Shown: positions 6,399-14,390, counted from the stretch's first letter. The stretch is DNA of 14,390 nt from Thermoplasmatales archaeon UBA447 (GCA_002503205.1 DARE01000015.1:1-14390), one strand, 5' to 3'. Translations and numbers: made by a program. The notes: generated by a model not told the origin, from the letters alone.

Positions 6399-9374
6399 TT
6401 GCATAAGTCAACTCTAGCAATCGTATTGGCAATGGTAGTACTGATGAGTGGTCTCGTGGCCATATCTGGTAATGTGAACGCACTCACTCCCCAGAACGGC
6501 CACGTTAGCTATAGTGTTTTCTATCATAATAGTGGTAGCAGCAAGGACAGCCTTGCATCAAGCGCAACTGTAGTTAATGTTTACACCCTCTCGGGAATAT
6601 TCGTAACATCATACACTGGCAATCACAATAATGTGACTCTACCATATGGAGAATATTCATTCCAGATTTCTCCAACCCAGACAGTAGGATATGGGAATAC
6701 CATCATCACTAATACAACAAAAGTTGTCGTAAATGTCAATTCTGCATACGTTTCTGTACCAATCAACATATCTTATTACAACACAGTTAAGGTTTCCATA
6801 ACCCTGAACGATTTCTCAACAGGAAGTGCAGATGTATCTTTCTCAACTCTTCAGGGGTTCAACTTCCTCACCTCTTCAACAACAAACGGATCCCTCAGTG
6901 CAAGGGTTCCTGTCGGCCCATTCACTGTTAGTGTTTCGTATGGTGAGTCTTCCTATAATTTCTATGAGGTTGCAACTTCCAGCACATCCAATATGTCCAT
7001 GTCCCTTAACGGAGCGAACTATTATGGTTTTGTTCAAGCTCCTGGAGGTTCCAGCATAAATAATTTCAATATTTCAATTATAAATGGCACAACCGGCACA
7101 TCTCCATCAGTTAGCAGTTATCAGGTAGTCCCATTCACTGGCGGATATTTCCAGCTTACAACAAATTATTCGGCAGCTGATACACACCTGGTCATTCTTG
7201 CCAAAGGGTATCAGCCGATGAATGTTAATCTGGCTAAAAATGGATTGACATACACCCTGATTAATGGAACAAGCAATATCACCTATAATTACAATCTTTC
7301 AAACAATCCGAATTATCTAAACCTTAGTGTTGGCTATTCAATTTCTAACAGCACAGCATTACCATTTGCTGCAAATTCTTCCATTGGTTCACTTTACTGG
7401 CAGATTGCAGCAGACCATCTGACTTCCCCTTCACAGGTCCTGATGCAGGCGATCGCCAATGTTTCCAACGATTACACAAATGACACCATTCTTGTAGATG
7501 GCTCGAATTATAAGCTAGTTGGTTCTCCTGCTGTTGTAAAGAGTACTCTTGGAACTTCATCATACATGGCAGAGGTTAACTATACCTATTCCGGGAGCGG
7601 ATTAACAGCGTCATATCTCGCCACAAATGGCCTCAAGGTAAGGGTTGATGCACTTGGCACACAGTATATGCCAGGCGCCTTAAATTACCGCTACAATCTT
7701 ACGTATAACAATAGCCTAGGGGCACTTTCCTCACCCGCTTCCCAGGTCACCCATTTCATTTCTCCTGTTGCCATAAAGCCACAGAGCTCTACAGGTTTCC
7801 TAACTCTGACATTCAAGAAAGTGTCAAAGCCAACAGTAACTGCATCCTCAATAACGGAATACTGGAACAACATGGTCTCCACCAACTACGTCCTGAACAG
7901 TTCGGCATCAAACACTCTTTTCGTGGCACCGGTAGGAAAGGATGTGAACCTTAACCTGTCAAATGCTTTCTATAATCCTGTTACTGGGACAGATGATTAT
8001 CTGAACTCCCTCAATTACAGCTGGAAGACAAACGCATCCATAGTTGGCGGACAGTACACATACAATTCTACACTAATGTTCCCAACACCTGGGGCGTATT
8101 ACGTTAACGTAAGTTATGAAAGTGCCTCTGGAGCAACCAATACAACAAATTTCTCAGTGGTCGCTACATATGGTAATGTCACACCTGCAATTAATGCATC
8201 ATACAATGGGAAGGCTCTTCTCAGTGTAAAGGATGCTAAGAACACCACATATAGATTTTATGCGCCACTGCTTGACTCGGTATCCTTCTCATCATCAGGT
8301 TCCTTCTCCAGTGTAACGTTCAAGGGACAAACGTACAATATCTCGCTAGTGACCACATGGGGCTTGCCTGGTTACGTCAGCACAGGGCAGTCAATATCTT
8401 ACACATATAAGACATTCAATTACACAAACAGGACTCCTCAGATGGGATATATGAATATAACTTCCATTACCGGCCAGAAGTATGTTAACGTGACTCTGGC
8501 TGCAACAGTCAATGACACTGTGGCTCCTACACCAGTCATAACAATATACAATTCAGCCGGAAAGACAGAGTCAAACCCAGTTGCAGGGAATGTCACAACA
8601 TTCTCTGCCAACACATCCACTGACAACTACTATCCAACAAGTGATCTGAAGTACAACTGGTCCATATTGTATAAAAACGGAACAGTTGCCAAGCCAAGCA
8701 GCACGACATACCAGATTGTAGGGAACATGTCTTTCAATGGGACTTCTTACATCAAAGTGAAATTCGAGACCCTGAACAACATGGTTGTATCACTCAGTGC
8801 AACAAATCCTTCACATCTCGCCGGATACGATAACAAGACCGTAACAATGCTCTATAGCACCCCAAGGATAGTTGTTGATTCTGTCTATGCACCGAAGCCT
8901 TTGACTCAGGGTGTCCAGTCAACAATTAACATAACAGTATCTAACAATGGCAGCGTTGCAGCAAGCAATTACACAATATCGCTCTACATAAATGGAAAAT
9001 TTGTGACTTCACACAACTATAATGAAACACTAGCTGCAGGGGCATCAAGGAACCTTTCCTTTACATTCAAATCACCCGTCTCTGGCAAACCTGATTTCCA
9101 GTTCAGACCGTACAATACCAGTGAACCATCGTTCTTTTCGGTATACAACTCCTACAGTACCAACCTGACGGTTAAAGCCCCATCCTATGTGGCAGAGATC
9201 GTTGTTGGAATTATAGTGGTTGTAATAATTCTCGTAGGAGTGGCTTATTCAAGGCTTGGTGCAAGACCTCAGAAGAAGGCTAAAGCAATATCGAGAAAGG
9301 ATGAGCCAAGAAAGAAACTGGAAGAACCCAAGAAGAAACTTGAGGACAAGGACTCATCAAATAAGAAGAAATGA
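6399..9374 (+). CDS. Large cell-surface glycoprotein with C-terminal membrane anchor
   Basis: 991 residues. The TTG start is chosen because GAGGA precedes it and it gives a full signal peptide: a Lys near the N-terminus, a hydrophobic core (6-22) and likely cleavage after VNA near residue 28. The ectodomain is rich in Ser, Thr, Asn and Tyr and has more than 40 NxS/T sequons, so it is probably heavily N-glycosylated. Residues about 520-592 look like a PKD-type beta-sandwich (YSWKTNAS...FPTPGAYYVNVSY). Residues about 826-893 look like a CARDB-type domain (VSNNGSVAASNYTISLYING). Residues about 930-951 form one membrane helix. The last 40 residues are a Lys/Glu-rich cytoplasmic tail with a repeated EPxKKLE. 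It probably sits in the envelope of a wall-less thermoacidophile; whether it is the main S-layer-like protein or an adhesin is unclear. Confidence 0.88.
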   Translation: MHKSTLAIVLAMVVLMSGLVAISGNVNALTPQNGHVSYSVFYHNSGSSKDSLASSATVVNVYTLSGIFVTSYTGNHNNVTLPYGEYSFQISPTQTVGYGNTIITNTTKVVVNVNSAYVSVPINISYYNTVKVSITLNDFSTGSADVSFSTLQGFNFLTSSTTNGSLSARVPVGPFTVSVSYGESSYNFYEVATSSTSNMSMSLNGANYYGFVQAPGGSSINNFNISIINGTTGTSPSVSSYQVVPFTGGYFQLTTNYSAADTHLVILAKGYQPMNVNLAKNGLTYTLINGTSNITYNYNLSNNPNYLNLSVGYSISNSTALPFAANSSIGSLYWQIAADHLTSPSQVLMQAIANVSNDYTNDTILVDGSNYKLVGSPAVVKSTLGTSSYMAEVNYTYSGSGLTASYLATNGLKVRVDALGTQYMPGALNYRYNLTYNNSLGALSSPASQVTHFISPVAIKPQSSTGFLTLTFKKVSKPTVTASSITEYWNNMVSTNYVLNSSASNTLFVAPVGKDVNLNLSNAFYNPVTGTDDYLNSLNYSWKTNASIVGGQYTYNSTLMFPTPGAYYVNVSYESASGATNTTNFSVVATYGNVTPAINASYNGKALLSVKDAKNTTYRFYAPLLDSVSFSSSGSFSSVTFKGQTYNISLVTTWGLPGYVSTGQSISYTYKTFNYTNRTPQMGYMNITSITGQKYVNVTLAATVNDTVAPTPVITIYNSAGKTESNPVAGNVTTFSANTSTDNYYPTSDLKYNWSILYKNGTVAKPSSTTYQIVGNMSFNGTSYIKVKFETLNNMVVSLSATNPSHLAGYDNKTVTMLYSTPRIVVDSVYAPKPLTQGVQSTINITVSNNGSVAASNYTISLYINGKFVTSHNYNETLAAGASRNLSFTFKSPVSGKPDFQFRPYNTSEPSFFSVYNSYSTNLTVKAPSYVAEIVVGIIVVVIILVGVAYSRLGARPQKKAKAISRKDEPRKKLEEPKKKLEDKDSSNKKK

Positions 9375-11033
9375 TTACATTTCTTCAAGAATTTTTATTC
9401 CAAGAAGGTCTGTAGAATCTTCTACAATTTTTCTGTAAAACTTTAAAATTTCAATTCTCCTTCTCTTTGTAACTTCATCTGCGGTCAATACTGGGCAGGC
9501 CCTGTAAAATTCGCTGTAACTTTTTGTAAGATCCAGGAGGTATCCTGCAACTATTTCTGGTTTCAGTTTGTTCGCTGCCTCTTCCAGGAAATAAGGGTAG
9601 CAGTACAATCTGAAAAGCAGATCCCTCTCAGCAGCATCAACATTAATGTATTCTGGATTGTTAGAGTCTGAGCCAGTTTTTCTTAATATACTGGATGCGC
9701 GAGCGTATGCATACATTATATAGGGTGCAGAATCACCCTCAAAGTTGAGTGCCTCCCCCCATCTGAATATCATCTGCTTGCTGGCGTTAAGCCTTACGAT
9801 GCTGAACCTTATTGCAGAAACGGCAACACTTTCAGATATATTCTTCACGGAACCCTCGTCAAGGTCAGGCCTCTTGGTTCGAACAACCTTTTCGGCCTCT
9901 TCTATGGTCTTCTGCAGTAACTCATCAAGAGTGACTGTGTTTCCTTTCCTTGTTGACATGCTTCCAGATTCCAGTGACACATAGCTGTAATACATGAAGC
10001 GTATCCTCTCATGGATGTCCATAAGATCCTCGAAAACATAGGAAAGCTGTTCACCATGATCCTTGTGATTTTCACCAAGAACGTCAATGGACCAGGTGAA
10101 ATTCTGGAATTTGTAAAGGTGGTATGCTATATCTCTGAGAAAATACAGTGATGTCCCGTTGCTTCTGGTAAGAAATATCTTTCTGTCACCATTTGTGATA
10201 TATTTAGCCCCTCCTTCCTCTTTTATATGTTCAGCCAGTGAATCCAGCACTTTCACAGTATCACCAGTTCTGATGAAGCTGGATTCCCATGTGTAGTCGT
10301 CAATCGTTATTCCGATGTTCCTGAGAGATGAATTTATGGAGTCCAGAATCACGGAGCATATCTTTCTGATATATCCAACGGTATTTTCCTCACCTGCCTC
10401 ATATAACTGCATCACCTCCTGGACTTCCTTTTCAAGTGAGTCATTCTCTTCCATCTCCCTGTGTATTCTTCTGTATGCGTCCAGAAGGTTTTCGGTTGTA
10501 AGGGAATCTTCCATGCAGTACTTTCTGGCTCCTGTACAAAGGGAGGCAACCTGCCTTCCGGAATCATTGACAAAATACTGTGTTGTGACCCTGTATCCAT
10601 ATCTCCGGAGGATCCTTGCGGTGGAGTCTCCAAGGATGGAATTTCTTATTCTGCCTATATGAATGGGGCCTGTAGGGTTTGTGCTGGTATGCTCCACTGA
10701 TATCCTTTCAGGGTCCTGAAAAATATCCGGGAACATCCCTTTGTGCTCAAGTTCATTTCTAATTGAAAAAGCCAGGCTTTCAGCATTAAGCCTGAAGTTT
10801 ATGTATGGGCCTTCAAGGGTGATTCTCTCAATGTAATCCATTCCCTGAAAATCTTTCAATACCTGGGCAAAAACATCTTCCGGGTTCCTCTTCCCTTTAA
10901 GTACTCGGAATATCCTGAAAGTAAAGTCTGCATGACCTGTCCTGTCAAGTGCCAGGTCCTTTTTGTCAAAATCCGGAAAAAGTTTCCCAAGCTTTTCCGC
11001 GATATCCTTCAGGTAATCAGTGAAAATGAGCAT
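9375..11033 (-). CDS. argS: Arginyl-tRNA synthetase
   Basis: 552 residues, normal for archaeal ArgRS. It charges tRNA-Arg with arginine in the cytoplasm. The order is: an N-terminal additional domain (1-85); a class I Rossmann domain with TSTNPTGPIHIGR, where HIGR at 125-128 is the HIGH signature; GENHKDHGEQ (320-329); SGSMSTRKGN, where MSTRKG at 359-364 stands for KMSKS; and a DALR anticodon-binding domain starting near SAPYIMYAYARASSIL (435-450). The ATG at 11033 lies about 22 bp after a TATA box. GAGAGG directly before it is too close to be a normal ribosome-binding site, so translation is probably leaderless. The TAA stop abuts the stop of the convergent surface glycoprotein gene. Confidence 0.97.
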   Translation of the reverse strand: MLIFTDYLKDIAEKLGKLFPDFDKKDLALDRTGHADFTFRIFRVLKGKRNPEDVFAQVLKDFQGMDYIERITLEGPYINFRLNAESLAFSIRNELEHKGMFPDIFQDPERISVEHTSTNPTGPIHIGRIRNSILGDSTARILRRYGYRVTTQYFVNDSGRQVASLCTGARKYCMEDSLTTENLLDAYRRIHREMEENDSLEKEVQEVMQLYEAGEENTVGYIRKICSVILDSINSSLRNIGITIDDYTWESSFIRTGDTVKVLDSLAEHIKEEGGAKYITNGDRKIFLTRSNGTSLYFLRDIAYHLYKFQNFTWSIDVLGENHKDHGEQLSYVFEDLMDIHERIRFMYYSYVSLESGSMSTRKGNTVTLDELLQKTIEEAEKVVRTKRPDLDEGSVKNISESVAVSAIRFSIVRLNASKQMIFRWGEALNFEGDSAPYIMYAYARASSILRKTGSDSNNPEYINVDAAERDLLFRLYCYPYFLEEAANKLKPEIVAGYLLDLTKSYSEFYRACPVLTADEVTKRRRIEILKFYRKIVEDSTDLLGIKILEEM

Positions 11034-11050
11034 GCCTCTCTATCTTTAAT

Positions 11051-11058
11051 ATTTATAA
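11051..11058 (-). promoter_or_regulatory. argS: TATA box of argS
   Basis: TTATAAAT on the minus strand is centred about 22 bp before the argS ATG. argS therefore has its own promoter despite following the dehydroquinate-synthase-like gene by only 65 bp. Its message is expected to start at or beside the start codon. Confidence 0.6.
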
Positions 11059-11098
11059 GAATATTGGTCTTTCAAAGGTTCCTGGCAAACCTTGAGGT

Positions 11099-12133
11099 TC
11101 ATGCAGAGAGTTCATAAGTCTCCACATAAGACCTGACCACAGAGAAAAATCTGTCTTGGGAAAGGCTCACTGTCCCATGTTCCTCATTACTCCAGGGTAT
11201 GAAAATTGAAAGCGAGCCCTGATCCGGGTAAGTCTCCCTCATGACCTTCACAAGGTTTTCCTGCCCTATATCCCTGAGCCTCAGTGGATCAACGGAATAT
11301 TTCTCAAGTATCTTCCGCATCCTTTCCATCATGCTTCTTGTGCTTACGCCGGACCTGTCAGCAAGGAAGCTTTCAAGTATCATGGAGAGGGCCATGAGCC
11401 TGTAGTATCTCACAGGGCCTTTCCACACCTGAGTGATCAGCTCCCCCATGGAGTTTCCGAAAACGTTTGGGTCCATATCGCCATCCTTTCTGCATATGAG
11501 ATGCGGGGCAAGATTAAGTGCCCTTACAGTGAGGCGATGCAGATTATCTGGCTTCCTGAGTTCATCCATGTCTGCATAGTTTTCCAGAAGATTGAGCAAG
11601 GATGAATCCTTAAGCGCTCCCAATCTAACAAGCTCCACAATAAAATCCTTGATCTGTTCCCTGTCGGCTTTGCTCAATACAATCGAGTCCAGGTAAGCCT
11701 CGCATGGAAAATATTTTGCAGCGATAGTGTTGGATGAGCTTGAAAAATTAAGGCCGTAAATTCCTCCAACAGACTTAGACAGCTGTGCCAGAGGTGTAGT
11801 TGGAACGGAAATGAACTTCACACCTCCCCTGAATGTTGCTGCAACAAAGCCCGCAAGATCCATAACATCCTGAGGGCCAATAGCAACGATTGCAGAATCC
11901 TTAGGGATTTTTCTCTCAATCATTATCTTAACGATCTTCTGGTAATTTCTTATATTTTTAAGATTGATGTCCTCATTCAGCGTGATCTCTGTGAGAAGGC
12001 CATTGATACCAGAGAAGTCTGGTATGGAGCCGCTGAAGTTTTCCCTTGCTGAAGATCCTACCATCAGAACCACATGAGGGTACCTGTTTACCCTTTCAGG
12101 TATCCTTCCCATTATATCCGGCCCTACAAGCAC
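11099..12133 (-). CDS. 3-Dehydroquinate synthase-like protein with degenerate active site
   Basis: 344 residues from a GTG at 12133. The central part is clearly AroB-like: AIGPQDVMDLAGFVAATFRGGVKF (84-107) and SVPTTPLAQLSKSVGGIYGLN (109-129) follow the NAD- and substrate-binding core of dehydroquinate synthase. Key positions differ. The GGG nucleotide loop is GPQ (86-88). The DSSVGGKT segment is SKSVGGIY, losing the catalytic Asp and Lys. The GHTFGH metal histidine is Asn in FGNSMGE (225-231). The histidine of the HGE segment is Lys in WKG (237-239). Only the metal Glu (Glu168) seems kept. It is therefore unlikely to make dehydroquinate; a new catalytic, regulatory or structural role, or slow decay, are the options. 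The 5' end is irregular: family-like sequence continues upstream of the GTG. Confidence 0.7.
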   Translation of the reverse strand: MLVGPDIMGRIPERVNRYPHVVLMVGSSARENFSGSIPDFSGINGLLTEITLNEDINLKNIRNYQKIVKIMIERKIPKDSAIVAIGPQDVMDLAGFVAATFRGGVKFISVPTTPLAQLSKSVGGIYGLNFSSSSNTIAAKYFPCEAYLDSIVLSKADREQIKDFIVELVRLGALKDSSLLNLLENYADMDELRKPDNLHRLTVRALNLAPHLICRKDGDMDPNVFGNSMGELITQVWKGPVRYYRLMALSMILESFLADRSGVSTRSMMERMRKILEKYSVDPLRLRDIGQENLVKVMRETYPDQGSLSIFIPWSNEEHGTVSLSQDRFFSVVRSYVETYELSA

Positions 12134-12318
12134 AGGAACATAATTATCGCCGAACTGAAGCGTAAGCCTTTCAGAGCTCTCTGTGATCCACCCTCACCCT
12201 GAGTATCTAAGGTTTATTACTATATTATATTTATGAAATGAATGTGATCTGGCAGTAACTATTTTCATCTGAAAAGGAAATTACTGATCTCCCTCCACAA
12301 GAGGATAATTTATCTATA
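12134..12318. promoter_or_regulatory. Divergent promoter region between the DHQ-synthase-like gene and the GH15 gene
   Basis: 185 bp between two outward-facing genes. An AT-rich core at 12219-12235 reads ATAAATATAATATAG on the minus strand and CTATATTATATTTAT on the plus strand, so it could hold TATA boxes for both directions. For the minus strand, initiation near 12200 would be followed by GGTGAGG. That resembles a Shine-Dalgarno element and lies just before an alternative GTG at 12189-12191. For the plus strand the leader would be about 60 nt, with GAGG at 12301-12304 as a distant ribosome-binding candidate. The element assignment is inference. Confidence 0.4.
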
Positions 12319-14175
12319 ATGCAGCTATGCGAATTATCAATGGCATTTCAGGGCGCCAAAGACATTTCAGGTATTTACAGGAATGGTTATATAAAGATTC
12401 AGGACCATGGATTCATTGCCAACAACAGGACGGCCGCCCTGGTTGGACTGGATGGAACCATCGACTGGGCCTGTTTTCCAAATTTCAACTCACCACCTAT
12501 TTTTGATTCTATACTTGACAGGAACCATGGGGGTTATTTCTATATCCGCCCGAAGGACAGGGAAGGCCTGCAGGTGATACAGACCTACAAGGAATTCACA
12601 AATGTCCTTATCACTGAGTTCATCCGAGATGGAAAGATCATTCTCCGTGTTACTGATTTCATACCGATATCAGATTATCCAACTATCAGTTTTCCGGAGA
12701 TTCACAGGCTGGTGGAAACGCAGTCCCAGGATGTGGAGGTAGAGGTCGGTTTCAGGGCCACTCTTAATTTCAACAAGGACCCTGTTTCCGTGGATGTCAG
12801 GAAGAATGGCTACATCTACAGATCCAAGGGAAATAATGTTGGGATTGTTTCAGAGATACCCCTTAAACTTGAAGGTAACATTGTTGTGGGCTCTCAAACC
12901 GTTCCGAAGAGATCATCGCGCTGGCTGGTTGCCCTTCAGGGAATTCTGCATCTGGACAAGATATCGGATTACAAATCATATGACAGGCTTGAGGAGACTG
13001 TTGATTACTGGCAGAGATGGTCTTCCCAGGGAAATTATAAGGGCATTTACAACAATGATGTTGTACGATCCGCCTTGGTTCTCAAGGGGCTTTTCTTTGA
13101 GCCGACAGGCCTTATGGTGGCAGCTCCAACCACAAGCCTCCCCGAATGCATTGGCGGAGAGAGGAACTGGGACTACAGGTTCGCATGGATAAGGGATACT
13201 GCATACGTTGTTGAATCACTCTCGCTTCTTGGATACAGGAAAGAGGCTACAAAATTCCTGTACGATCTTATGGACATTGTGGTGAGGGAGAAGAAGGTCA
13301 GGACCATATACCCCATAGATATTGATGGTGAAATCACCGAATTAAACCTCACCAACTACGAAGGTTACATGGGATCGGCGCCGGTTCGCATCGGCAATGA
13401 GGCATCAACACAGCTGCAGGTTGATCAGTATGGGTCAATTGTGAATGCGATACATGCCCTGAGCTCCTCAGGCGGCATTATAAACTCATATCTCTGGAAT
13501 TTTGTCGGGGAGACACTTGACACCCTCTCCAGGTTATGGAAGCTCCCTGATTCCAGTATCTGGGAGTTTCGAACAGAACCAAAGCACTATGTTTATTCCA
13601 AGCTGGTCTCATGGTCTGCTTTCAGGAATGCAATTCAAATAGGCCAGGAACAGGGGCTTTCCGGCCCATTCAGGAAGTGGAAATCAATAGCTGATGAGAT
13701 AAAGATGGACATACTGGAGAAGGGCTATGATTCATCCACAAACTCCTTTGTGCAGTATTACGGATCATCCCAGGTTGATGCATCGCTCCTCAGAATGCCC
13801 ATACTTGATTTTCTACCGGTTAAGGATGGAAGGATCAGGGGCACCATTGAACGCATCGAAAGGGATCTCATGAAAACTGACCATCTGTTCAAGCGATATC
13901 TTGAGGATGACGGCCTGAACTGCCCTGATAATGCTTTTCTCCTTCTCTCATTCTGGTACGTTGAGGCCCTACTGAAGATGGGCGATCTTGAAAAGGCAAA
14001 TATTGTGTTCCATGGCCTCATGGATCGTGCAAACCACCTTGGCCTCCTTTCCGAGGAGATAGATTTTGAAACAGGGGAGCAGATAGGGAACTTCCCTCAG
14101 GCAATCACTCATCTTGGTGTGATCAGGTCTGCTGTGATGCTTAACAAATATTATAAGAACTCGCACAGGCCCTGA
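12319..14175 (+). CDS. GH15 glucoamylase/trehalase-type glycoside hydrolase
   Basis: 618 residues, typical of archaeal GH15 enzymes. An N-terminal beta-sandwich domain (about 30-230) begins with the family motif HGFIANNRTAALVGLDGTIDW. An (alpha/alpha)6 barrel carries SLPECIGGERNWDYRFAWIRD (273-293), where substrate-contacting Trp, Arg and Asp lie. Glu416 in SSIWEFRTEPKHYVYSK is the probable general acid. Glu579 in GLLSEEIDFETG, before GNFPQAITHLG, is the probable general base. Close relatives in Thermoplasma have been characterised as acid-active trehalases, so trehalose to two glucose is a reasonable first guess; maltooligosaccharide hydrolysis remains possible. No signal peptide, so cytoplasmic. 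ATG 12319 is used; ATG 12340 is an alternative, since the family core begins only near residue 19. Confidence 0.92.
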   Translation: MQLCELSMAFQGAKDISGIYRNGYIKIQDHGFIANNRTAALVGLDGTIDWACFPNFNSPPIFDSILDRNHGGYFYIRPKDREGLQVIQTYKEFTNVLITEFIRDGKIILRVTDFIPISDYPTISFPEIHRLVETQSQDVEVEVGFRATLNFNKDPVSVDVRKNGYIYRSKGNNVGIVSEIPLKLEGNIVVGSQTVPKRSSRWLVALQGILHLDKISDYKSYDRLEETVDYWQRWSSQGNYKGIYNNDVVRSALVLKGLFFEPTGLMVAAPTTSLPECIGGERNWDYRFAWIRDTAYVVESLSLLGYRKEATKFLYDLMDIVVREKKVRTIYPIDIDGEITELNLTNYEGYMGSAPVRIGNEASTQLQVDQYGSIVNAIHALSSSGGIINSYLWNFVGETLDTLSRLWKLPDSSIWEFRTEPKHYVYSKLVSWSAFRNAIQIGQEQGLSGPFRKWKSIADEIKMDILEKGYDSSTNSFVQYYGSSQVDASLLRMPILDFLPVKDGRIRGTIERIERDLMKTDHLFKRYLEDDGLNCPDNAFLLLSFWYVEALLKMGDLEKANIVFHGLMDRANHLGLLSEEIDFETGEQIGNFPQAITHLGVIRSAVMLNKYYKNSHRP

Positions 14176-14215
14176 AACAGGCATCAGAACTCATTTTCTC
14201 ATTTTGCAGGCGGAC
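14176..14215 (+). terminator. Pyrimidine-rich tract after the GH15 gene
   Basis: CATTTTCTCATTTTGC, about 20-35 bases after the TGA, contains two short T runs, a weak archaeal-type termination signal. No stable hairpin was found. Confidence 0.25.
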
Positions 14216-14224
14216 AAATCGGCT

Positions 14225-14232
14225 TATTATAC
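14225..14232 (+). promoter_or_regulatory. TATA box of the last gene
   Basis: TATTATAC is centred about 25 bp before the ATG at 14254. This is the leaderless spacing seen for other genes in the window, and it argues that the final open frame is a real, separately transcribed gene. Confidence 0.45.
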
Positions 14233-14253
14233 TGGACAATATAAGTATGCCTC

Positions 14254-14390
14254 ATGAGAGGCACGCTGAGAATATTCCGGACTCCCGGTTTTGAGGTATC
14301 GGAGATATACAGTTTTCTGGACATGTTTCTTCAGGATGGCGGAAAGGCTCATCTCCTCCTCTCTGACGGGATAATTCTTGACATGAGGGA
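14254..14390 (+). CDS. Start of an unrecognised gene, cut by the window end
   Basis: From ATG 14254 the frame is open to the end (about 45 codons). It begins MRGTLRIFRTPGFEVSEIY and continues through FLDMFLQDGGKAHLLLSDG. It alternates strand-like and helix-like stretches, without a signal peptide or a family motif I recognise. A TATA box at the right distance supports it. It follows the GH15 gene by 78 bp on the same strand, so a role in sugar metabolism is conceivable but unsupported. Confidence 0.55.
   Translation, partial: MRGTLRIFRTPGFEVSEIYSFLDMFLQDGGKAHLLLSDGIILDMR

Noticed and set aside
9256..9438. Plus-strand frame crossing the end of the surface glycoprotein gene
   Set aside because: It is an Arg-rich shift product of the Lys/Glu-rich tail and has no start signals.
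10315..10700. Open frames antisense to and in other frames of argS
   Set aside because: These are shadows of argS, which has full catalytic motifs. The antisense products are Cys/Ser-rich and lack promoter signals.
12794..13192. 132-codon frame inside the GH15 gene
   Set aside because: It is an out-of-frame shadow. The GH15 frame carries all family motifs across this stretch.
14247..14294. ATG 14247 as start of the last gene
   Set aside because: This frame ends after 15 codons. The ATG at 14254 is open to the window end and has the better TATA spacing.
1..14390. CRISPR arrays, tRNA or rRNA genes, transposases and prophage genes
   Set aside because: No regularly spaced repeats, cloverleaf-like arms, rRNA-like stretches or transposase/integrase motifs were found on reading both strands. 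Small guide RNAs could be missed by eye.

Overview
The window most likely comes from a thermoacidophilic euryarchaeon of the Thermoplasmatales (Thermoplasma/Ferroplasma/Cuniculiplasma relatives). The evidence is archaeal RtcB, short TATA-box promoters about 25 bp upstream of start codons with little or no leader, frequent TTG starts, a large sequon-rich surface glycoprotein with a C-terminal anchor, and a GH15 enzyme of the type characterised as trehalase in Thermoplasma. Coding GC is moderate by eye, with AT-rich spacers. No rRNA, tRNA, CRISPR array or intact insertion sequence was seen.

Layout. (1) Positions 1-1178: the 3' end of a family 5 solute-binding protein gene that stops well before the family's usual C-terminus, then about 780 bp without an intact gene, holding a terminator-like hairpin and possible relics of a decayed secreted-protein gene. 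(2) 1179-3029, minus strand: a winged-helix regulator and a GNAT acetyltransferase as a tight pair, then a radical SAM protein with an additional cysteine cluster, which has its own promoter. (3) 3030-3882: a broken N-terminal fragment of a SAM methyltransferase with two frame changes, and a small leaderless gene of unknown function. (4) 3883-6344, plus strand: rtcB and a metal-dependent amidohydrolase, overlapping by 4 nt. (5) 6399-9374: a 991-residue surface glycoprotein, abutting tail-to-tail with zero spacer a convergent arginyl-tRNA synthetase gene (9375-11033). (6) 11099-12133, minus strand: a 3-dehydroquinate-synthase-like protein that has lost most family active-site residues and whose 5' end is irregular. 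(7) 12319-14175: a cytoplasmic GH15 glucoamylase/trehalase-type enzyme, divergent from the previous gene, followed by the start of an unrecognised gene running off the window.

Most of the window is housekeeping: RNA repair/splicing, tRNA charging, trehalose or maltooligosaccharide breakdown and the cell surface. I do not see a clear multi-gene undescribed system. The points most worth following are the repurposed or dying dehydroquinate synthase homologue with its irregular start, the uncharacterised radical SAM protein beside a GNAT/regulator pair, and the decay zone with two broken genes on the left.
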